Source of the DNA: Gaiellasilicea sp035553355
GTDB lineage: Bacteria > Actinomycetota > Thermoleophilia > Gaiellales > Gaiellaceae
DNA: 18,957 bases
Direction: 5' to 3'
Assembly (NCBI GenBank): GCA_035553355.1
Contig: DATMJW010000172.1
Location: 1 to 18,957 of the forward strand
Position numbers and translations under genes: made by a program. The notes beneath the pieces are model-generated. The model ran no database searches. It was given only the letters and a program-made list of their open reading frames with translations, and was not told the origin of the DNA. Below are positions 6,356 to 11,670 of this stretch, one piece after another; the first letter of the stretch is position 1, and each line of letters opens with the position of its first letter.

Positions 6356-6817
6356 TCAGGACAGCTCGCGGGCGAGGGCGGCGGCGTCGGCGTTCGTGCG
6401 CGCGACGACGAGGCAGGTGTCGTCGCCGGCGAGCGTGCCGACGACGAGCGGATGCTCGGCGCGGTCGAGCGCCCTCGCGACCGCGCCCGCGGCTCCGACC
6501 TCCGTCCGGACGACGACGATGTTCTGCGCGGCCGTCACCTCGCGGCGCGCCTGCGCGAGGATCGCCGCGAGCGCTTCGCGAGGATCGGCCCGCCTGCGCC
6601 CCGGCAACTCGTAGCGCGGCCGCCCGAACGCGTCCTCCACCTTCTCGACGCCGAGCTCGCGGAGGTCGCGCGAGAGCGTCGCCTGCGTGACCGCGCACCC
6701 TGCCGCAGCGAGCACCTCCTGCAGCTCGAGCTGCGTCCCGATCCGGCGGCGCGCGATCACGCTCGCGACGAGCCGCTGCCGGTCCTCCTTCCGCAGCTCG
6801 CGCTCGCCGCTCGACAC
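6356..6817 (-). CDS. argR: Arginine repressor ArgR
   Basis: A 153-residue transcriptional regulator that binds arginine as a hexamer and represses arginine biosynthesis genes. The N-terminal winged helix includes the recognition helix TQATLSRDL (44-52). The C-terminal oligomerisation and arginine-binding domain includes VVGTLAGDDT (125-134), whose paired Asp residues contact arginine. Length and layout are normal. The start is GTG at 6817, with TAAGCT six bases upstream and no Shine-Dalgarno. No arginine genes are in the window, so it is an orphan here. I saw no clear ARG box in its own upstream region. It diverges from the 6886 gene across 68 bp. Confidence 0.93.
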   Translation of the reverse strand: MSSGERELRKEDRQRLVASVIARRRIGTQLELQEVLAAAGCAVTQATLSRDLRELGVEKVEDAFGRPRYELPGRRRADPREALAAILAQARREVTAAQNIVVVRTEVGAAGAVARALDRAEHPLVVGTLAGDDTCLVVARTNADAAALARELS

Positions 6818-6823
6818 GGAGGC

Positions 6824-6829
6824 AGCTTA
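6824..6829 (-). promoter_or_regulatory. Candidate leaderless -10 box (TAAGCT) for argR
   Basis: On the minus strand TAAGCT lies six bases (GCCTCC) before the argR GTG at 6817. It matches TANNNT and is identical to the box before the 5219 gene. The absence of a Shine-Dalgarno supports leaderless translation. Confidence 0.45.
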
Positions 6830-6885
6830 CGGCGCCGTCCGGCTCGCGAGGTTTGCCGAAGCCTGGCCATGGCAACCTCAGCCGC

Positions 6886-7014
6886 ATGCTGCGGAAAGTG
6901 CTCTGGACTGCGCTCTACGGCGTCATCGGCGCCGTCGCGACCATGGTCGCCCGCCGCGCCGCGTCCGGGATCTGGCGCGTGGCGACGGGCGAGCAGCCGC
7001 CGGCGAAGCGATGA
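6886..7014 (+). CDS. Small 42-residue membrane protein (DUF4235-like)
   Basis: A very short gene: ATG at 6886, stop at 7012-7014. The protein has one hydrophobic segment (about residues 5-22, LYGVIGAVATMV) followed by basic residues and a tail WRVATGEQPPAKR. The pairing of a short helix with a WRxATGExPP tail resembles actinobacterial DUF4235 proteins, though it is shorter than most. It opens the five-gene unit running to 8988 and overlaps the next gene in ATGA, which supports it being real. No clear Shine-Dalgarno or TANNNT box precedes it; CAACCT seven bases upstream is a weak candidate. Function unknown. Confidence 0.65.
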   Translation: MLRKVLWTALYGVIGAVATMVARRAASGIWRVATGEQPPAKR

Positions 7015-7397
7015 CCGAGGCAGCGAACGGGAACGGCGGCAAGGGCGATGCCCTCGTCGAGAAGGGCGCCGAGAAGCTCGAGCGGCTGTCGCGGAAGGCC
7101 GCTGCGAAAGGCGGCCTCGCCGGGAAGCTCGCCGGCGAGCTCGCCGAGGACGCCTCGTTTCTGCGCCGGCTCAAGCCGTCCCTGATGGCCGCACGCGCGA
7201 AGGGCGAGCTTCCGAAGGACGCACCGCCCGGATCGACGCCGCGCGCGCCCTCGGGGCCGCAGCTCGGCGCGCGACGCGCACCGAACGCGCCCCGCAAGGG
7301 CGGGAGACCGTTCGTCGTCGTGGGCGCCGCGTTCGCCGCGGGGATCGCGCTCGCGAAGGCGATCGACTGGAGGGGACATGCGCACCCCCGCCGCTGA
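7011..7397 (+). CDS. Uncharacterised protein with a C-terminal membrane helix
   Basis: A 128-residue protein that I do not recognise. The N-terminal part (about 15-60) is Lys/Ala/Glu-rich and likely helical (EKLERLSRKAAAKG). A Pro/Arg-rich basic linker (70-98) follows, then one hydrophobic helix (about 100-118, FVVVGAAFAAGIALAKAI) and a short basic end. It is probably tethered to the membrane with its basic linker in the cytoplasm. The ATG at 7011 overlaps the previous stop by four bases, and its own end overlaps the next gene by 20 bases, so it is firmly inside the operon. Confidence 0.7.
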   Translation: MTEAANGNGGKGDALVEKGAEKLERLSRKAAAKGGLAGKLAGELAEDASFLRRLKPSLMAARAKGELPKDAPPGSTPRAPSGPQLGARRAPNAPRKGGRPFVVVGAAFAAGIALAKAIDWRGHAHPRR

Positions 7398-7806
7398 CGA
7401 GCAGGCCACGATGGGTGGGGCGAACGGCGCCAAGGCCGGCGTCGGCAGCGCGGCGAAGCAGGTCGCCGAGCACGCGAGCGCGCTCGCGCGGCTCGAGCTG
7501 GAGCTCGCCGGGCTCGAGCTGAAGAAGAAGGCCGGCGCCCTCGGCGCAGGAGCCGGGCTCGGCATCGGCGCGGCGATCGTCGGGCTCTTCGGCCTCGGCT
7601 TCCTGCTGACGACGATCACCGCCGCACTCGCGATCGTCCTCGACCTGTGGCTCGCGCTCCTGATCATGACCGTCCTCCTCTTCGGGCTCGCCGCCGTCCT
7701 CGGTCTCGCGGCACTCGGGAAGTTCAAGCGCGGCACGCCGCCGGTCCCCGAGCAGGCGATCGCGGAGGCGAAGAAGACGACCGCTGCGATCGGGAGCAAT
7801 GGCTAG
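7378..7806 (+). CDS. Phage holin family protein (holin superfamily III, PF07332-like)
   Basis: A 142-residue protein with an N-terminal amphipathic helical region (about 20-52, EHASALARLELELAGLELKKK) and two long hydrophobic stretches, about 53-80 and 83-112, followed by FKRGTPPVPEQAIAE. This layout matches the Actinobacteria-type putative holin family found on chromosomes. Despite the name it is usually not linked to prophages, and no phage genes are nearby. The ATG at 7378 has a strong GGAGGGG Shine-Dalgarno inside the preceding gene. Its neighbours (DUF3618, YihY) are commonly found together with it. The role is probably in envelope structure; not proven. Confidence 0.8.
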   Translation: MRTPAADEQATMGGANGAKAGVGSAAKQVAEHASALARLELELAGLELKKKAGALGAGAGLGIGAAIVGLFGLGFLLTTITAALAIVLDLWLALLIMTVLLFGLAAVLGLAALGKFKRGTPPVPEQAIAEAKKTTAAIGSNG

Positions 7807-8050
7807 CTCGGCGCACACGAACGGGCGCACCCCCGACGCCGTCCGCCGCGACATCGAGCGCGAGCGCGAGCAGCTCGCGCAGGCGGTCGAGGAGCTGCGC
7901 GAGGGGCTCGGCGAGGCGACAGACGTCGCCGGGAAGATCCGCGAACGGCTGCCGGTCGTCGCCGCGGGCGCGCTCGGCGCCGGCTTCTTCCTCGCGGGCG
8001 GGATCGGCGCGACGATGCGCTTCCTCGCCCGCAAGGGTCGCGAGCACTAG
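7799..8050 (+). CDS. DUF3618 family protein
   Basis: An 83-residue protein. The N-terminus TPDAVRRDIEREREQLAQAV (11-30) is the DUF3618 signature, an amphipathic helix, and continues with a second helical segment to about residue 50. One membrane helix follows (about 52-72, VVAAGALGAGFFLAGGIGA), then a basic C-terminus. The ATG at 7799 has GGGAG a few bases upstream and overlaps the end of the holin-like gene by eight bases; its stop overlaps the YihY start by one base. Function is not known for the family; the association with holin-like proteins suggests an envelope role. Confidence 0.8.
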   Translation: MASSAHTNGRTPDAVRRDIEREREQLAQAVEELREGLGEATDVAGKIRERLPVVAAGALGAGFFLAGGIGATMRFLARKGREH

Positions 8051-8988
8051 TGGCGCAGCGGTCGGAGACCGCGCGGATCGGACGGCTGCCGGCGAGTCCC
8101 CGCCGGCTCTCGCGCGGTGAGTGGATCGCCGTCTTCAAGCGGTCCTTCACCGAGTTCCTGGGCGACGACTGCATGGGGCTCGCGCAGCAGATCGCGTACA
8201 GCTCGCTGCTCGCGTTCTTCCCGGCGATGGTCTTCCTCGTCGGGCTGCTCGACCTCGTGAACGCCTACGACGCCCTCCGCGACTTCATGGCGCCGATCGC
8301 ACCCGGAGCGGTCCTCGAGACGATCGACACGCTGCAGCGGGACACCTCGAAATCGACCTCCGTGCTCGCGTTCGTGATCGGCGCCGCCGGGGCCACGTGG
8401 GCGGCGAGCGGCGCGATGGGATCGGTCGTCAAGGCGGTCAACCGCGCGTACGACCGCGTGGAGACGCGGCCGTTCTGGAAGACGCGGCTCGTGTCGATCA
8501 CGCTCGTCGTGCTCACGGGGCTGACGACCGCGGGCCTGCTCCTCCTGATCGTCTTCGGCGGCCCGCTCGGCGAGGCGCTCGCGAGCTACGCCGGCCTCGG
8601 CGGCGCCTTCCACTGGGTCTGGAACGTCCTCCGCTGGCCGATCGCGTTCGTCGCCGTCCTCCTCTTCTTCGCGATCGTCTACTACCTCGCTCCGAACACC
8701 GACGTCCGGACGTGGAAGTGGGTGACGCCCGGGTCGGTCGTCGCCTCGGTCGGCTGGCTCGTGCTCTCGGCGCTCTTCGCGCTCTACACGAGTCTCTCCG
8801 ACTCCTACTCGAAGACCTACGGCGCACTCGCGAGCGGCGTCGTCCTGATGCTGTGGCTCAACTATTCGGCCTTCGCGCTCCTGTTCGGGGCGGAGCTGAA
8901 CGCAGAGCTCGACAACGAGGCGGAGATGCACGCTGCCGGTGGCCGCGACGCCGGGCTCGTCAAGCCGAGCCGCCGGACGAGCGGCTAG
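8050..8988 (+). CDS. YihY/virulence factor BrkB family membrane protein
   Basis: A 312-residue inner-membrane protein of the YihY/BrkB family (once misnamed ribonuclease BN). Conserved features: LAQQIAYSSLLAFFPAMVFLVG (about 45-66), the segment around NRAYDRVETRPFWKTRLVS (about 131-149), YLAPNTDVRTWKWVTPGSV (about 215-233) and YSKTYGALASGVVLMLWLNY (about 255-274). About six membrane helices are visible, with hydrophilic ends. The biochemical function is unsettled. The GTG at 8050 overlaps the DUF3618 stop by one base. It is the last gene of its unit; its TAG stop shares the palindrome CTAG (8985-8988) with the stop of the convergent cupredoxin gene. Confidence 0.9.
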   Translation: MAQRSETARIGRLPASPRRLSRGEWIAVFKRSFTEFLGDDCMGLAQQIAYSSLLAFFPAMVFLVGLLDLVNAYDALRDFMAPIAPGAVLETIDTLQRDTSKSTSVLAFVIGAAGATWAASGAMGSVVKAVNRAYDRVETRPFWKTRLVSITLVVLTGLTTAGLLLLIVFGGPLGEALASYAGLGGAFHWVWNVLRWPIAFVAVLLFFAIVYYLAPNTDVRTWKWVTPGSVVASVGWLVLSALFALYTSLSDSYSKTYGALASGVVLMLWLNYSAFALLFGAELNAELDNEAEMHAAGGRDAGLVKPSRRTSG

Positions 8989-9659
8989 CGAACGGTCAGC
9001 GTCCGGCGCAGCTTCTGCGGCGCGCGGTCGGAGAAGAACGTCAGCTTCCCGCGCCGCAGCGTCACCTTCCACGTCGTCGTGCCGACGCCCGCGACCGTCG
9101 TGCGGCGGTCGATGCCGGGGCCGACGAGGTGGACGTTGTGGAGCTTCGACCGATCGCGGACGGTGATCGTGTAGGTGCCGGCGGCCACGCCCTGGAGGTG
9201 GTGTCCGGCCGCCGACGCGAGCGAGATCGCGTTGCCCGGACCCACAGTCGCAACGAGGCGCTTCGGTGCAGCCGGCGGCGGCGACGGCGCGGGCGCGGCG
9301 GGCGGGTTCCCGACGGTGAAGGTGCCGCGCATCGACGACGGGTGCGGGTCGCAGACGAACGTGTAGCGGCCGTCGCGGAACGTGACGGTCCAGGTGGACG
9401 TGCCGGTACCGGCGACATCCGTCGCGCGGTCGACGCCGGGGCCGAAGAGGTGGAAGTTGTGCTCGTCGGACAGGTCGCGGACCGAGATGTCGTACGTGCC
9501 GGGTTCGATCTTCGCGACGGCTGCGCCGGACGCGTCTGCGAGTGAGATCGTGAAGCCGGGGCCGACGGTCGCGACGAGGCGTGGGTTCTCGGCCCGCGCC
9601 GCCCCCGGGAGGAGGAGCGCGAGCGCTGCGAGGAGCACGAGAAGCGGCCGGACGGGCAT
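8985..9659 (-). CDS. Secreted protein with two cupredoxin-like domains, the second lacking copper ligands
   Basis: A 224-residue exported protein: signal peptide at 1-23 with a likely cut after AARA. Two homologous domains (about 27-116 and 134-223) align at an exact offset of 107 residues. Domain 1 has type-1 copper ligand candidates H67 (or H70) in HNFHLFGPG and C103, H106, M110 in CDPHPSSM. In domain 2 the histidines remain (H174, H177) but the other three positions are S210, A213 and L217. A Pro/Ala linker (119-132) joins them. It may carry copper for electron transfer, copper handling or binding outside the cell. The ATG at 9659 has TAGAGT eight bases upstream and no Shine-Dalgarno. Confidence 0.82.
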   Translation of the reverse strand: MPVRPLLVLLAALALLLPGAARAENPRLVATVGPGFTISLADASGAAVAKIEPGTYDISVRDLSDEHNFHLFGPGVDRATDVAGTGTSTWTVTFRDGRYTFVCDPHPSSMRGTFTVGNPPAAPAPSPPPAAPKRLVATVGPGNAISLASAAGHHLQGVAAGTYTITVRDRSKLHNVHLVGPGIDRRTTVAGVGTTTWKVTLRRGKLTFFSDRAPQKLRRTLTVR

Positions 9660-9667
9660 CTCGAACG

Positions 9668-9673
9668 ACTCTA
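9668..9673 (-). promoter_or_regulatory. Candidate leaderless -10 box (TAGAGT) for the cupredoxin gene
   Basis: On the minus strand TAGAGT lies eight bases before the ATG at 9659, fitting the TANNNT pattern seen before other first genes here. No Shine-Dalgarno lies between. Confidence 0.4.
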
Positions 9674-9709
9674 CGCGACGGGACCGCGATCGGATTGCGG
9701 CGGCGCGCG

Positions 9710-9748
9710 AACGGGAGCGGGGCGGCTCTCGCCGCCCCGCTCTCCGTT
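9710..9748 (-). terminator. Long GC-rich hairpin after the LPFTG gene
   Basis: A perfect 12-bp stem (GAGCGGGGCGGC at 9715-9726 with GCCGCCCCGCTC at 9731-9742), loop TCTC, extends on both sides to 9710-9748 with one bulged base. It lies 25 bp beyond the stop of the surface-protein gene and upstream of the cupredoxin promoter. It lacks a U-tract in that direction, so it may stop transcription, protect the mRNA end, or both. Confidence 0.55.
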
Positions 9749-9773
9749 CCCGCTGTCTATCGCCCCGCGCCGG

Positions 9774-11105
9774 CTAGCTCTGGCGCCGGAGCGTCAGGCC
9801 CGCTGCGAGGAGACCGAGGCCGACGAGCGCCACGACCCACACCGGCATCCCGGTGAACGGCAGCTCTGCCGCGGCGACGCTCCGGCCGAGCCGACTCGTC
9901 GCGCCGAGGACGCCGCCGCCGTTCTCGCGCTCCGGCTGCGACTTCACGGGCGACTGAGCGCCCAGCACGCCGCCGGCAGGCGCCTTCACCTTCGCCGCCT
10001 TGCCGACGGTCACCGTCTGAGCCGGGATCGTCACCGCTGCGCCGGCGACCGTCGTCGTCTGACCGGGGATGGTCACGGTCTCACCGGGGAGCGTCACCGT
10101 CTGCCTCGCGAGCGTCACGGTGGTCGTCTGACCCGGGGTCACCGACTGGCAGTTCCCCGCGACCTCGACCGTCCGCGTCACCGTCTGGTCGGGGACGATG
10201 ATGTCGTCCGGGTGCTTGCTGCGGTCGTAGTGCGCCGAGTTCTTCGACGGCCGGATGAAGACGTACGGGTTCGTCTTCGACCCGGTCTTGTGGAAGACGC
10301 CGCCCGGGACGATCTCGGTGATCGTGCGGGTGACGGGCGGGCACGCGGCCTGCGTCGTCGTCGTGCCCGTCGTGGTCGTGCCGGTCGTCGTCTGCGTCGT
10401 CGTGGTCGCAGGCGTCTGCGCAGCCGGCACGACGCAGCCCGCGTTGAAGATCGCCTGGGTCGTCGCGTTCCAGTTCTGCGAGTAGGTCGTGCCCTTGTAG
10501 GTGTACGGCGGGATGATGTCCTCGCCGCCCTGATGGCCCATGTGGCCGTTGAAGACGCCCGAGATCGACGGCGTGATGCGGACGTACGGGTTCGAGGACG
10601 AGCCCGTCGCGTGGCAGATCGTGTGCTTGTGGCTCATGCCCTTGTCGAGGTCGGTGCCGCTGCTCGTCGCCTTGTACGAGCCCGACTGCTTTGCGGCCTT
10701 CACCGGCTTCGACGGCTTCGACGCCTTCGCCGGCTTCGCGGCCTGCGGCGCCGGGGACGACTGCACGGGCTTCGCCTTCGCGGGCTTGGCCGCCTTCGCC
10801 GGCTTCGGCGCCTGCGCGGGCTTCGCCGCCGGCTGGGTCGCCTTCGCCGCCTTCTGCTCGGCCTTCTCCGCCTTCTTCTCGCTCTTCGCCTCCTGCTTCG
10901 CGGCCGGCGCCGGCTGCTGCTGCGCAGGCTGCGGCTGCGGCGCGGCGGCCGGCTGCTCCTCGGCCTTCTTCACCTGTCCGGGCGCGTTCCCGGAGCTCCC
11001 GGGCGCGTCGTCCTTCGGCTTGTCGCCGGCGAACGCCGTCCCCGCGAACACCGCCGAGCACAGCATCAGCGCTGCGAGGCGGGCGAGTGTCTTCGTCGAC
11101 TTCAT
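9774..11105 (-). CDS. LPxTG cell-wall-anchored surface protein with low-complexity stalk
   Basis: A 443-residue exported protein. Parts in order: signal peptide (1-26); an Ala/Lys/Pro/Gln-rich stalk (about 28-140) with repeated KPAKA units; module 1 (160-205) with HTICHATGSSSNPYVRI and GGEDIIPPYTY; a Thr tract (about 232-251); a related module 2 (271-305) with FHKTGSKTNPYVFI and DDIIVP; a Val/Thr repeat region (about 307-367, TVTIPGQT-like units); two GGVLGA units (378-383, 397-402); and the sortase signal LPFTG (415-419) with a membrane helix and RRQS end. It should be linked to the wall by a sortase, which is not in the window. The ATG at 11105 has a GGGGGGA Shine-Dalgarno nine bases upstream. 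Ligand and function are unknown. Confidence 0.85.
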   Translation of the reverse strand: MKSTKTLARLAALMLCSAVFAGTAFAGDKPKDDAPGSSGNAPGQVKKAEEQPAAAPQPQPAQQQPAPAAKQEAKSEKKAEKAEQKAAKATQPAAKPAQAPKPAKAAKPAKAKPVQSSPAPQAAKPAKASKPSKPVKAAKQSGSYKATSSGTDLDKGMSHKHTICHATGSSSNPYVRITPSISGVFNGHMGHQGGEDIIPPYTYKGTTYSQNWNATTQAIFNAGCVVPAAQTPATTTTQTTTGTTTTGTTTTQAACPPVTRTITEIVPGGVFHKTGSKTNPYVFIRPSKNSAHYDRSKHPDDIIVPDQTVTRTVEVAGNCQSVTPGQTTTVTLARQTVTLPGETVTIPGQTTTVAGAAVTIPAQTVTVGKAAKVKAPAGGVLGAQSPVKSQPERENGGGVLGATSRLGRSVAAAELPFTGMPVWVVALVGLGLLAAGLTLRRQS

Positions 11106-11134
11106 GTTCGTACGTCCCCCCAGTTCGTCGTCGG

Positions 11135-11163
11135 GATTTGCTGCCGTGAAAACGCGGTTGCAA
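11135..11163 (-). promoter_or_regulatory. Candidate sigma-70-type promoter of the LPFTG gene
   Basis: On the minus strand TTGCAA (11163-11158), a 17-base spacer and CAAATC (11140-11135) resemble -35 and -10 elements. They would give a leader of about 20-25 bases containing the GGGGGGA Shine-Dalgarno. The -35 lies inside the palindrome cluster 11151-11181. Weak match at -10. Confidence 0.35.
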
Positions 11164-11181
11164 CCGATTCGGTTACGCGTT
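11151..11181. promoter_or_regulatory. Nested palindromes, candidate operator
   Basis: Three dyads overlap: an outer pair AACGCG (11151-11156) / CGCGTT (11176-11181), the perfect palindrome CGGTTGCAACCG (11155-11166), and AACCGATTCGGTT (11162-11174, one-base centre). The unit CGGTT occurs three times in alternating orientation. It lies in the divergent gap 11106-11233 and covers the candidate -35 of the surface-protein gene, so a repressor or activator site is likely; the binding protein is unknown. Confidence 0.45.
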
Positions 11182-11218
11182 TCGCGCGATAAAGCACGAG
11201 CCGTGCGCGCAAACGGCG

Positions 11219-11224
11219 TACACT
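11219..11224 (+). promoter_or_regulatory. Candidate -10 box (TACACT) for the cNMP-domain gene
   Basis: TACACT fits TANNNT and ends nine bases before the GTG at 11234, with no Shine-Dalgarno between. A small inverted repeat GCACG-AGC-CGTGC (11194-11206) lies just upstream. Confidence 0.45.
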
Positions 11225-11233
11225 CGGGCTGCT

Positions 11234-11650
11234 GTGGCCCTGCCCAGAAACGCCAAGGTGGAGCTCATCCGCGGGGTGCCGCTCTTCGCCCGCTGCACGC
11301 GCGCGGAGGTGGCCGAGGTCGCGAAGATCGCCGACGAGGTCGACGTCGCCGACGGCAAGGAGCTCACGCGCGAGGGCGATCAGGGGCGCGAGTTCTTCGT
11401 CCTGCTCGAGGGGAGCGCCGTCGTCCGCCGCGGGGGGAGGAAGGTCAACACACTCGGCCCCGGGGACTTCTTCGGCGAGATCGCGCTCGTGTCGCGGTCG
11501 CCACGCACGGCAACGGTGACGACGACGGCGCCGTCGCGGCTGCTCGTCATCACCGCGGCGAGCTTCCGGAGCCTGCTCGACCACTCGCCGCGGATCCAGC
11601 TGCGGATCCTCGAGGCGCTCGCCGACCGCCTCGCGCCGACGACGCTCTAG
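11234..11650 (+). CDS. Stand-alone cyclic nucleotide-binding domain protein
   Basis: A 138-residue protein consisting of one cNMP-binding domain. The phosphate-binding cassette is GPGDFFGEIALVSRSPRTAT (76-95): E82 and R91 are in the positions that bind the ribose and the cyclic phosphate in CRP/PKA-type domains. The N-terminal helices (about 5-36, VPLFARCTRAEVAEVAKIA) are normal, and the C-helix runs about 118-134. There is no DNA-binding helix-turn-helix and no membrane or kinase part, so it is not a CRP itself; it may act through a partner. The start is GTG at 11234. It diverges from the surface-protein gene and ends 12 bp from the convergent pheT. Confidence 0.88.
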   Translation: MALPRNAKVELIRGVPLFARCTRAEVAEVAKIADEVDVADGKELTREGDQGREFFVLLEGSAVVRRGGRKVNTLGPGDFFGEIALVSRSPRTATVTTTAPSRLLVITAASFRSLLDHSPRIQLRILEALADRLAPTTL

Positions 11651-11657
11651 CGCGTCA

Positions 11658-11670
11658 GCGCGTCACGCGC
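11658..11670. terminator. Small palindrome at the convergent cNMP/pheT ends
   Basis: GCGCGTCACGCGC is a perfect inverted repeat (six-base arms, one-base centre) spanning the 12-bp gap and the pheT stop codon. It could end transcription from both sides but has no U-tract. Confidence 0.25.

Noticed and set aside
6204..6614. Plus-strand frame starting in the 6205 repeat and running antisense through argR
   Set aside because: The two repeat copies are in the same frame (126 bp apart), which looked like a repeat protein, but most of the frame is antisense argR and no Shine-Dalgarno or domain is present.
7378..7806. Holin-family gene as a sign of a prophage
   Set aside because: No integrase, capsid, terminase or lysin genes nearby; this chromosomal holin-like family commonly accompanies DUF3618 and YihY genes.
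10000..10930. Short direct repeats considered as CRISPR or minisatellite
   Set aside because: They are in-frame codon repeats of the surface protein (KPAKA and TVTIPGQT-like units), with no regular spacers.
11190..11209. Possible third copy of the 6205/6331 repeat (TAAAGCACGAGCCGTGCGCG)
   Set aside because: Only 16 of 20 positions match, and here the bases form a different hairpin (GCACG-AGC-CGTGC), so the likeness may be chance.
11234..11650. Calling the cNMP protein a CRP/FNR transcription factor
   Set aside because: The protein ends after the C-helix at residue 138; no helix-turn-helix follows.
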